Positions 22,808 through 32,222 of a stretch of DNA of 32,222 nt are shown piece by piece. This DNA is from Bacillota bacterium (GTDB lineage Bacteria; Bacillota; TC1; UBA5767). The stretch spans positions 1-32,222 of the forward strand of contig SKMO01000012.1 in the NCBI GenBank assembly GCA_007121025.1. The letters are read 5' to 3'. The notes below the pieces were generated by a model. That model saw only the letters and a program-made list of their open reading frames with translations. It was not told the DNA's origin and searched no databases. Both the position numbers and the translations under genes were made by a program. The first letter of the stretch is position 1. Every line of letters begins with the position of its first letter.

Positions 22808-23499
22808 TCGGCAGAGGGTTCAGCGAAAAAAGCGGCGGTTTTCTGGACAGGATCCATCCGCTGCTCACATTGGTCCTGTCCCTGGCCATTGTGATCAATG
22901 GCCTGTTGTGGCGGGAACCGGGAAGTCTGGCGGCTTATTTTGGGGTGATTGTCACCATTATGCTGTGGTCGCGGCTGGGAAAACCGATGGCCCGGATGGC
23001 CCGGTTCATTCTGCCACTGGCCCTGTTTATCGGGATGGTCAATTACCTGGGCTTCCGGGATCCGGTCACGGCGTTTTTGTCGGGGATCCGGATCTGCCTG
23101 TTCGGACTGTCGTACGTTTTCTTCAGTGCGACCACCACTCCGGCAGAACTGGTAGGGGCCCTGGGCGGACGGGTTCCGCCCAAAATGGCCCTGGGTCTGA
23201 TCATTGCATTTCGGTTTATTCCGGTCATGCTCAAAGAGCTTCAGGATATCAGAACAGCGTCCCTGCTTCGGCCGGTTCGGTCGTCGGCGCCGGTCTGGGA
23301 CAGGGTATACCGGGCCGTTTTGGTGCCCTTTGTGTTTCGCCTGGTATCCATCAGTGATGAGATCTATGCGGGCATCGTGACCAGAGGGTTTTGCGATGAA
23401 TGCACCAGAAGTCAGTACAGGGAGTTTCCCTGGCGGCGGATTGATGTTGGGGCGGTGCTCTTTGTGGTGGCCACCGTGTCATTGGCGGTGATCCTATGA
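22804..23499 (+). CDS. ECF transporter T component (EcfT, CbiQ family)
   Basis: This 231-residue transmembrane coupling subunit begins with a short cytoplasmic segment and DRIHPLLTLVLSLAIVI, typical of EcfT. It has four to five membrane helices and the coupling helices that contact the ATPases (ELQDIRTASLLRP, and DEIYAGIVTRGF with a TRG in place of the usual ARG). Length is normal for small EcfT proteins (about 230-270). The start is GTG, overlapping the S-component stop. The stop overlaps the ATPase start as ATGA. Confidence 0.88.
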   Translation: MIGRGFSEKSGGFLDRIHPLLTLVLSLAIVINGLLWREPGSLAAYFGVIVTIMLWSRLGKPMARMARFILPLALFIGMVNYLGFRDPVTAFLSGIRICLFGLSYVFFSATTTPAELVGALGGRVPPKMALGLIIAFRFIPVMLKELQDIRTASLLRPVRSSAPVWDRVYRAVLVPFVFRLVSISDEIYAGIVTRGFCDECTRSQYREFPWRRIDVGAVLFVVATVSLAVIL

Positions 23500-24878
23500 G
23501 TGGCCCCATTCTTCAAATCGACAACCTGGAGGTGCGCTACCCCAATACCACCGTGGCGGCACTGGGGCCGGTGAACCTGACCATTCGCCGGGGGCAGCTG
23601 GTCCTGATCCATGGACGAAGCGGCTGTGGGAAGTCCACCCTGTTTAAAGTCCTCAACGGTCTGATCCCCCAGGTGGAACCGGCTACAGTGACAGGGTCCG
23701 TGCTGATGGATGGCCGGGAACTGGGGGAAAGCAGTCCCCAGCTGATCTCACGGACCGTGGGCAGTGTGTTTCAGAACTTCGAAGCGCAGATCATCCAGAC
23801 CACCGTGGGGGATGAGCTGGTCTTTGGGATGGAAAATCTCAATGTGGAGCGACAGGAAATGAGCCGGCGATTGCTGGGCTCTGCCTTTGTGTCCTCTTGG
23901 CCGGAGAATACCCCGGTGGACCGGCTCTCCGGAGGAACGAAACAGAAACTCATTCTGGAAGCGGTGCTGGCCATGCAGCCGGAAATGTTGATTCTCGATG
24001 AGCCGTTGTCCAACCTGGACGCCGACAGCAGCCAGTCTCTCCTGGTCCAGCTCAGAAAGCTGGCCGATCAGGGAAAGACGGTGATCATGATTGAGCACCG
24101 GGTGGATCTGGTGGAACAATGGGCCGACCAGGTGGTCAATCTGGGCAGGTACAGTCCGGGCGTGAAGAACCAGGTAAGGAAGGGAACTGAACCGGCGGAC
24201 GCCGTGCTGGATGTCAGCGACCTGCGGTTTTCCTACGTCCCCGGCCAACCTGTGCTTCAGGGGGCTGATCTGACACTGGCCCGGGGGGCATCAACCGTTC
24301 TCATGGGGGACAATGGCTCGGGCAAGTCGACCCTGTTCCGGGTCCTGGCCGGTCTGGTGCCCTATCAGGGGGGATCCGTCCAGTTGCTGGGACGGGAACT
24401 GCGGGCCTGGAAGCGCAAACGGTTGCGCAACGTGCTGGGTTACGTTCTTCAAAACCCCAACCACCAGCTCTTCATGAAATCGGTCCGGGAGGAGATCATG
24501 ATGGGCGCGGCCTCGGAAGATGATGTGGGGTGGATTGTGGACACAGCGGGGATCGGGGACCTGTTGGACCGGCATCCGTTTTCTCTGAGTGAGGGGCAGA
24601 AACGACTGGTGGCCTGTTGCGCCGTCCTGGCGGGCCGGCCCCAGGTGCTTCTTCTCGATGAACCGACGATCGGCCAGGACGACCAGAGTCTGGACAGCAT
24701 GCTTCACCTGGTGCAGGACATGATCAGGCAGGGGCAGACTGCGGTTCTGTCGGTGACCCATGACAGCCGGGCGGCACAGGCTTTGGGCTCAGTGATTTAC
24801 CAGCTTGAGGGTGGAAAGACCGTCCTGCATTCCGGGATGGTATTGACCGGACAGACATTGACAGAGCGGCCGTTGTGA
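23496..24878 (+). CDS. ECF transporter ATPase, fused EcfA-EcfA' (two ABC domains)
   Basis: This 460-residue protein has two complete ABC ATPase domains in one chain. Domain 1 has Walker A GRSGCGKST (40-48), a Q-loop FQNFEAQ, signature LSGGT (normally LSGGQ) and Walker B MLILDEPLSNLD. Domain 2 has Walker A GDNGSGKST (about 272-280), Q-loop VLQNPNHQLFM, signature LSEGQ and Walker B VLLLDEPTIGQD. The first-domain signature deviates, so the two sites may be functionally unequal. It powers the ECF importer with the S and T subunits just upstream. A 27-nt gap follows before the dikinase-like gene, with no terminator. Confidence 0.92.
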   Translation: MSGPILQIDNLEVRYPNTTVAALGPVNLTIRRGQLVLIHGRSGCGKSTLFKVLNGLIPQVEPATVTGSVLMDGRELGESSPQLISRTVGSVFQNFEAQIIQTTVGDELVFGMENLNVERQEMSRRLLGSAFVSSWPENTPVDRLSGGTKQKLILEAVLAMQPEMLILDEPLSNLDADSSQSLLVQLRKLADQGKTVIMIEHRVDLVEQWADQVVNLGRYSPGVKNQVRKGTEPADAVLDVSDLRFSYVPGQPVLQGADLTLARGASTVLMGDNGSGKSTLFRVLAGLVPYQGGSVQLLGRELRAWKRKRLRNVLGYVLQNPNHQLFMKSVREEIMMGAASEDDVGWIVDTAGIGDLLDRHPFSLSEGQKRLVACCAVLAGRPQVLLLDEPTIGQDDQSLDSMLHLVQDMIRQGQTAVLSVTHDSRAAQALGSVIYQLEGGKTVLHSGMVLTGQTLTERPL

Positions 24879-24905
24879 GCCGCAGACCAGAACAGGGAGG
24901 ATACG

Positions 24906-27152
24906 ATGACACGATTAACCCCGATCAACCGCCTGCGCTCGGCAAAAACGGCCGGTTCCAAGGCGTACTCTCTCCAAAAGCTGCAACGGGCAGGTCTGCG
25001 GATCCCGGAGTCCTGGGCCATAGACTTTGCAGCCTGGAACGAGTACCGGAAGGACCCTGATGCGGTGCTTCTTTCCCTGGAAGAGGCACTGCGTGTTCTG
25101 CCGGAAGACCGCCTTTATGCAGTCCGGTCTTCCGCCAGTCTCGAAGACGATGCGGAGCGTTCGTTTGCCGGCCAGTACCGGTCTTTTCTGCAGGTTTCCG
25201 GAAGGGATGGCCTCCTTCAGGCGGTTCAGGGTGTCTGGGACAGTGCCCGGGACCCGGAGCTCACCCGGTACCTGGGCGGGGGAACAGAGACAGATGTGCA
25301 GATGGGGGTGATCGTTCAGGAACAGATCGACGGGGTGTACTCCGGGGTGCTGTTCACCCGCAACCCGCTGACCGGGGGAGCGGAGATGATCGTGGAAATG
25401 GTGGCCGGTTCCGGGGAAGGGCTGGTCCAGGACGGTAAAACGCCCCTTCGTTACGTGGACAAGTGGGGGCTGTGGACGGAAACGCCGGTCGCGGGTTCCG
25501 AGGAGACAAGAGCCATTGCGGAGACTGTCCGTGACGAGGCGCTCCGTTTCCGCAAACGGTTTCCCGGAGACTGGGACCTGGAGTGGGTTTGGGACGGCGG
25601 TGCCCTGTACTGGGTGCAGGCCCGCCCCATCACCGGCCTGGAGAAGCTGCGGTATTACTCCAGCCGGGCGTCCCGGGAGTTTTTGCCCGGCATGATCAGC
25701 CCGCTGGTCTGGTCCACCAACACGCCACTAGTCAATGGTGCCTGGCAGACCATCCTGACCCGGCTGGTTGGACGCCGCTCGGACATCCGGACAGACGCTC
25801 TGACCAAGGCCTTCTATTACCGGGCGTATTTCAACATGGGGCTGATCGGGGACGTGCTGGAAACTCTGGGTCTGCCCAGGGAAACCCTGGAACTGCTGCG
25901 GGGCAACGAACGACCGGGCCCCAGGCGGCCGCGGTTTCGGCCGACGTTCCGTTCGCTTCCCCATGTGCCACGGGTGTTTTCGTTCCTGCGGGAAGTCCGT
26001 TCGTTTCCGAAGGAGGCGTCAGCCTATCTGGACGGAAACCGTGAGCGGTTCAGGCGGCGGTTGGAGGAGGTTTCCAGGCAGCTGCCTGATCTGTCGGACC
26101 GGGAGATTCTGGAGGTCATCGACGGGCTGACCGAAGACATGCACCCGGCGGCGTACTACAATGTGATGACACCGCTGATCCGGAATGCGCGGACCGCCAT
26201 GCTGAGAAAACAGATGAAGCGCGCGGGAATCCGGTTTGAAGGACTGGTTCCTCCCCGGGGGCATTTCGAGCAGTTGCGGGAGGATGACCCTACTGTGCGG
26301 ATGCGTGAACTGTCGATTCTCCGACAGGAGCAGGGACCGGAAAGCCCGGCATACCGGGACGGGCTGAAACGGTTTGTGAACATCTTCGGGCATCTGAGCG
26401 CGAACAACAATGATTTTTCGGTGGCTTCCTGGCAGGAGGATCTGCCGGCGCTGGATGCATTGATCGCCCAGGTACCGGACGTCCCCTCCGGAAGCGTTCC
26501 GGAGATGGGAAACAACCGGCGGCTGAAGACGCTCTACGACAGGGCGGTGTCGCTGAGTCTTCTCAAGGAGAAGATCAGTGCCCATTACCTGCGGGGCTAC
26601 CGGCTGTACCGCAGCTGCTATCTGGAACTGGGCAGACGCTGGACAGAGGCGGGATGGTTTCAGAAGCCGGAGGACGTCTTCTTTTTGTACAGGGATGAGC
26701 TGGCGGGAAGCCACAATGACTGGGCAGAGAAGATCAAGGAACGCCGGGAGGAGTTTCAGGCCTACCGGGACCTGATCCTTCCGGTTGAAATCATCGGGGA
26801 GGATCCGCCCCCCCCGATCACCGAGGTGTCACACCAGTTTTCCGGTGTGCCGGTGTCCAAAGGGGTGTTCCGGGGGCCGGTGAAGGTCCTCCGGTCACCG
26901 GATGACGCTCAGGTGAGTGCTTCCGATGTGGTGGTGATCCCCTATGCGGACATCAGCTGGACACCGGTCCTGATCCGGGCCGGGGCCATTCTTTCCGAGT
27001 CAGGGGGCATGCTTTCCCACAGTGCAATCGTCGCCAGGGAGTTTCGGATTCCGGCGGTCGTCTCGGTACCGGATGTGATGGCCATATCACCGGGGGCTGT
27101 GGTGACTGTGGATGGATCCACCGGGAATATTCTGATCGAAGACCGTAATTGA
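24906..27152 (+). CDS. PEP synthase/rifampin-phosphotransferase-like dikinase
   Basis: This 748-residue protein contains an N-terminal ATP-grasp PPDK_N domain (about 15-245; VRSSASLEDDAERSFAGQY, then TRNPLTGG and WVQARPITG). A central region of about 400 residues follows, then a C-terminal PEP-utiliser mobile (swivel) domain with the phospho-accepting His705 in ESGGMLSHSAIVAREF. The PEP/pyruvate TIM barrel of true PEP synthase is missing, and the domain order matches rifampin phosphotransferase (ATP domain, substrate domain, His domain). It should therefore transfer a phosphate from ATP through His705 to a small molecule bound by the central domain. Whether that is an antibiotic or a metabolite is unknown. 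GGGAGG upstream of ATG 24906 is strong. It closes the operon with the ECF importer, methyltransferase and hydrolase. Confidence 0.85.
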   Translation: MTRLTPINRLRSAKTAGSKAYSLQKLQRAGLRIPESWAIDFAAWNEYRKDPDAVLLSLEEALRVLPEDRLYAVRSSASLEDDAERSFAGQYRSFLQVSGRDGLLQAVQGVWDSARDPELTRYLGGGTETDVQMGVIVQEQIDGVYSGVLFTRNPLTGGAEMIVEMVAGSGEGLVQDGKTPLRYVDKWGLWTETPVAGSEETRAIAETVRDEALRFRKRFPGDWDLEWVWDGGALYWVQARPITGLEKLRYYSSRASREFLPGMISPLVWSTNTPLVNGAWQTILTRLVGRRSDIRTDALTKAFYYRAYFNMGLIGDVLETLGLPRETLELLRGNERPGPRRPRFRPTFRSLPHVPRVFSFLREVRSFPKEASAYLDGNRERFRRRLEEVSRQLPDLSDREILEVIDGLTEDMHPAAYYNVMTPLIRNARTAMLRKQMKRAGIRFEGLVPPRGHFEQLREDDPTVRMRELSILRQEQGPESPAYRDGLKRFVNIFGHLSANNNDFSVASWQEDLPALDALIAQVPDVPSGSVPEMGNNRRLKTLYDRAVSLSLLKEKISAHYLRGYRLYRSCYLELGRRWTEAGWFQKPEDVFFLYRDELAGSHNDWAEKIKERREEFQAYRDLILPVEIIGEDPPPPITEVSHQFSGVPVSKGVFRGPVKVLRSPDDAQVSASDVVVIPYADISWTPVLIRAGAILSESGGMLSHSAIVAREFRIPAVVSVPDVMAISPGAVVTVDGSTGNILIEDRN

Positions 27153-29661
<2,509 letters not shown>

Positions 29662-29710
29662 GGGCATTTGAACGGGCACAGTTGAGACAACCATAGAACG
29701 GAACCATGAT

Positions 29711-29775
29711 CTGACAGCAGGGCCCTCTTCTCCCGGGAGAAGAGGGCCCTGCTGTCAGTGTTTCCGCTTTCTTCC
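29711..29775. terminator. perfect 48-bp palindrome, katG terminator
   Basis: Bases 29711-29734 are the exact reverse complement of 29735-29758, with no spacer. In RNA this would be a stem of about 22 bp closed by a tiny CCGG loop. The following TGTTTCCGCTTTCTTCC is only moderately T-rich. It lies 50 nt past the katG stop, so termination is the likeliest role. The length and perfection are unusual. Confidence 0.7.
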
Positions 29776-29808
29776 GGAGTGCTGTACCAAGGGGGAAATG
29801 GGACTTTT

Positions 29809-29837
29809 TTGCAGGGTTTATGGTTCGTTTGTAGAAA
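29809..29837 (+). promoter_or_regulatory. candidate promoter of the sugar kinase-sucrose operon
   Basis: TTGCAG at 29809-29814, a 17-bp spacer and TAGAAA at 29832-29837, each matching four of six positions. It sits in a locally AT-rich stretch about 45 nt before the ribosome site. The match is modest. Confidence 0.35.
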
Positions 29838-29869
29838 GTCATAGAAAGAACTTGTTTGCAGAAAACGAT

Positions 29870-29875
29870 GGAGGT
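29870..29875 (+). promoter_or_regulatory. ribosome binding site deciding a TTG start (sugar kinase)
   Basis: GGAGGT lies 6 nt before TTG 29882. ATG 29897 would be 21 nt away, and the first in-frame codon (29798) has no site at good spacing. Confidence 0.65.
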
Positions 29876-29881
29876 GGAAAC

Positions 29882-30790
29882 TTGAAGAGAAAAGAAATGG
29901 ACATGGTCGGGTCTCCACTGATCTTCGGTGAGGTGCTGTTTGACCGGTTCGATGATGAGGCTGTGCTGGGTGGCGCGCCGTTTAATGTGGCCTGGCACCT
30001 GCAGGGCTTTGGGCTGGAACCGCTGTTTGTCAGCCGGGTTGGAAACGACCGGCTGGGGGAACGTGTTCTTGAACGGATGACACAGTGGGGCATGGAAACC
30101 ACCGGCGTGCAGACGGATTCCGGAAGGCCAACCGGGACGGTGGACGTCCGGATCCGGGACGGTGAGCCCCGGTATGACATTCTGCCTGAGCAGGCCTATG
30201 ACTACATTGACAGGACGGCCGTCTGTCGTGCCGTGGAGGACCGGCAAGTGTCTCTGCTATACCACGGGACCCTGGCCCTGCGGGGAGCGGCGTCCTGCCT
30301 GTCTTTGGAGACGGTGAGGACCTGCGGTGGCCCGGTGTTTGTGGACGTGAATCTTCGGGACCCCTGGTGGAGCAGGCACTACGTCCGGTACCTGCTGGAT
30401 ATGGCCACCTGGGCCAAGATGAACGGGGATGAACTGTTGACGCTGGTTGAAGAGAACAAAGATGCGGATGTGTCTGACGCAGCAAAGGGTCTGCGCCGGA
30501 AGATGGGGTTGGACGGTCTGATCGTGACGATGGGCGGGCAGGGGGCATATCTGTTTTTGGAAGAGCAGACGCTGTTTGCCAAAGCCGCCCCGGTGGACAC
30601 CGTGGTGGATACGGTGGGCGCAGGAGACGGGTTCAGTGCGGTGTGCATCCTGGGGTTGATCCGGGGATGGGAACCGTCGCTTCTGTTGCAGCGGGCGGCG
30701 GCATTTGCTTCAGAAATCGTGGAACAGCGCGGTGCAACGAAAGCGGACCGGGCGTTCTACCAAAAATACAGAACGAGGTGGACCGAATGA
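29882..30790 (+). CDS. PfkB-family carbohydrate kinase, probable fructokinase
   Basis: This 302-residue ribokinase/PfkB-family kinase phosphorylates a sugar with ATP. An N-terminal substrate-binding motif LGGAPFNVAWHL (29-40) and the C-terminal signature DTVGAGDGFSA, with catalytic base Asp249, are both present. The pattern GEVLFDRF near the start and the length fit bacterial fructokinases. The TTG at 29882 is chosen for the GGAGGT site. The stop overlaps the start of sucrose-phosphate synthase as ATGA, so the two are coupled. Fructokinase genes accompany sucrose-synthesis genes in other bacteria, where the enzyme salvages fructose released from sucrose. Fructose as substrate is inferred from that pairing and from family resemblance. 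Confidence 0.88.
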   Translation: MKRKEMDMVGSPLIFGEVLFDRFDDEAVLGGAPFNVAWHLQGFGLEPLFVSRVGNDRLGERVLERMTQWGMETTGVQTDSGRPTGTVDVRIRDGEPRYDILPEQAYDYIDRTAVCRAVEDRQVSLLYHGTLALRGAASCLSLETVRTCGGPVFVDVNLRDPWWSRHYVRYLLDMATWAKMNGDELLTLVEENKDADVSDAAKGLRRKMGLDGLIVTMGGQGAYLFLEEQTLFAKAAPVDTVVDTVGAGDGFSAVCILGLIRGWEPSLLLQRAAAFASEIVEQRGATKADRAFYQKYRTRWTE

Positions 30791-32222
30791 ACGAGAAAAA
30801 GGAAGGATTGTATCTGCTTCTGATCAGCGTTCACGGACTGATCCGGGGGGAGAATCTGGAATTGGGACGGGACGCGGACACGGGTGGCCAGACAAAGTAC
30901 GTGGTTGAACTTCTGCGGGCACTGGCCGAGAATCCCCAGGTGGATCGGGTGGATCTTCTGACCCGGCAGGTGATCGACAGCAAGGTGGATTCCTCTTACG
31001 GGGAGCCTGAGGAAGAAGTGGCCCCGGGGGCCTATATCATCCGGATTCCCTGTGGGCCAAGACGGTACCTGCGCAAGGAAGTTCTTTGGCCGTACATGGA
31101 CAGTTTCGTCGACAGGACACTTCTGCACCTGCGAAAAATTGGCCGGATTCCGGACTGGATCCACAGCCACTACGCGGATGCAGGTCTGGTGGGTGCCCGG
31201 CTGTCCAATCTGCTGGAGGTTCCTCTGGTGCATACCGGTCATTCCCTGGGCCGGGTGAAAAAAGAACGTTTGCTGGCCAAGGGCATGAAAGAACAGTCCA
31301 TTGAGAAACGCTACAACATTACCCGCCGGATTGAAGCGGAGGAAACCACCCTGGATACAGCATCTCTGGTGGTGGCCAGCACCCGGCAGGAAGTCAACGA
31401 ACAGTACGTACTCTATGACAACTATCAGCCTGAGAACATGGCGGTTTTGCCCCCGGGGACCGATCTGTCCTGTTTCTGTCCTCCGAAGGAGGACGATCCG
31501 CACCCGCCGATTCAGCAGGAACTGAACCGATTTTTTGAAGATCCCACGCTTCCGATCATTTTGGCCCTGTCCCGACCGGATGAACGGAAAAACATTGCCG
31601 GTCTGGTGGATGCCTACGCTCTGACACCAGGTCTTCGGGACAAGGCCAATCTGGTGGTCGTTGCCGGGAACCGGGACAATATTCCAGAACTGGATAAAGG
31701 AGCGCGAACGGTGCTGACGGATCTTCTTCTGCAAATTGACCGGTACGATCTGTACGGGCACATTGCATACCCCAAACACCACAGCCCGGATGACGTACCG
31801 GATTTGTACCGGTTGGCGGCCAAGAGCGGTGGACTGTTCGTGAATCCAGCGCTGACCGAGCCCTTTGGGCTGACTCTGATTGAAGCGGCGGCCAGTGGTC
31901 TTCCGGTGGTGGCCACAGAAAATGGCGGGCCCACGGAGATTCTGGAAAACTGCCAGAACGGTCTTTTGGTGGATCCGTTGGACAGTGAGGCCATCGGGAA
32001 GGTGCTGCTGGACGCCCTGTCCGACCGGAAACGCTGGGAGGAGTGGGCCCGACGCGGCATTCAAGGGGCCTACAAGCATTACGCCTGGTCCGGTCATGTC
32101 AGCAGTTATCTGGAGCTGGCCGGACAGAAATTCACCTGGAAGGAAAAGACCTGGGAAAATGCCCGCAAAACAAAAGGCCAACTTCCGACAATGGACCGGC
32201 TGATCATCAGTGACATTGACAA
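30787..32222 (+). CDS. sucrose-phosphate synthase, partial (probable SPS-phosphatase fusion)
   Basis: It makes sucrose-6-phosphate from a nucleotide-glucose and fructose-6-phosphate. The 478 visible codons contain a retaining GT-B (GT4) fold: LLISVHGLIRGENLELGRDADTGGQ-type start with GGQTKYV (33-39), HSHYADAGLVG, VHTGHSLGR, PPGTDL, LALSRPDERKN, and the nucleotide-sugar E(x7)E motif in TEPFGLTLIEAAASG. The frame is open at the window edge. Its last residues, RLIISDID, look like motif I of a HAD phosphatase, so the full protein is probably a synthase fused to sucrose-6-phosphate phosphatase. The start ATG overlaps the kinase stop. Sucrose is a common compatible solute, so an osmotic-stress role is likely. 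Sucrose synthase is the alternative but lacks such a C-terminal extension. Confidence 0.9.
   Translation, partial: MNEKKEGLYLLLISVHGLIRGENLELGRDADTGGQTKYVVELLRALAENPQVDRVDLLTRQVIDSKVDSSYGEPEEEVAPGAYIIRIPCGPRRYLRKEVLWPYMDSFVDRTLLHLRKIGRIPDWIHSHYADAGLVGARLSNLLEVPLVHTGHSLGRVKKERLLAKGMKEQSIEKRYNITRRIEAEETTLDTASLVVASTRQEVNEQYVLYDNYQPENMAVLPPGTDLSCFCPPKEDDPHPPIQQELNRFFEDPTLPIILALSRPDERKNIAGLVDAYALTPGLRDKANLVVVAGNRDNIPELDKGARTVLTDLLLQIDRYDLYGHIAYPKHHSPDDVPDLYRLAAKSGGLFVNPALTEPFGLTLIEAAASGLPVVATENGGPTEILENCQNGLLVDPLDSEAIGKVLLDALSDRKRWEEWARRGIQGAYKHYAWSGHVSSYLELAGQKFTWKEKTWENARKTKGQLPTMDRLIISDID

Noticed and set aside
24906-27152. True PEP synthase or a confirmed rifampin resistance gene
   Set aside because: The PEP/pyruvate barrel is absent, which rules out PEP synthase. 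Rifampin specificity cannot be read from the sequence, so only the architecture is claimed.

Overview
The window is GC-rich, gene-dense bacterial chromosome. Nearly all genes lie on the + strand; only a class I fructose-bisphosphate aldolase is on the - strand. I favour a Gram-positive-type lineage, most likely a high-GC member of Bacillota/Clostridia. The reasons are a class III (Bacillota-type) fructose-1,6-bisphosphatase, a staphylococcal-type class I aldolase, an AddAB-type helicase-nuclease pair, a dedicated ECF transporter, a PucR regulator, strong AGGAGG-type ribosome sites (some driving TTG starts) and sigma-A-like promoters with 17-bp spacers. Species cannot be assigned from this sequence. 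I see no tRNA, rRNA, IS element, prophage or CRISPR array.

Layout. (1) 1-1340: a promoter with a perfect 24-bp operator-like palindrome, a D-2-hydroxyacid dehydrogenase homologue that has lost key active-site residues, and its terminator. (2) 1593-2557: a 77-residue orphan protein and an SRAP (HMCES/YedK) DNA-protein crosslink protein. (3) 2809-4866: class III FBPase with a TTG start. (4) 4958-6452: a lipoprotein and a membrane protein, both of unknown function. (5) 6576-11218: a PucR regulator, two integral membrane proteins (DUF5058-like plus partner) and an AbgB-like M20 amidohydrolase, with two 12-bp direct repeats at about -42 and -72 of the promoter. (6) 11234-12436: three hairpins between convergent transcription units, then the aldolase and its promoters. 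(7) 12746-19666: an ADP-ribosylglycohydrolase translationally coupled to an AddB-like/AddA-like pair. (8) 19910-27152: a seven-gene operon of divergent PlsY homologue, alpha/beta hydrolase, SAM methyltransferase, ECF S, T and fused A subunits, and a rifampin-phosphotransferase-like dikinase. (9) 27153-32222: katG behind a structured leader, a perfect 48-bp palindrome, a PfkB sugar kinase, and a sucrose-phosphate synthase that runs off the window just as a phosphatase domain begins.

The genes suggest an organism that does gluconeogenesis (FBPase III and class I aldolase), makes sucrose (probably as a compatible solute), handles peroxide (KatG), and repairs DNA (SRAP, AddAB-like). The two best candidates for undescribed biology are the seven-gene operon in region 8 and the PucR/DUF5058/M20 uptake-hydrolysis module in region 5. 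The ADP-ribosylglycohydrolase-AddBA coupling is a third.
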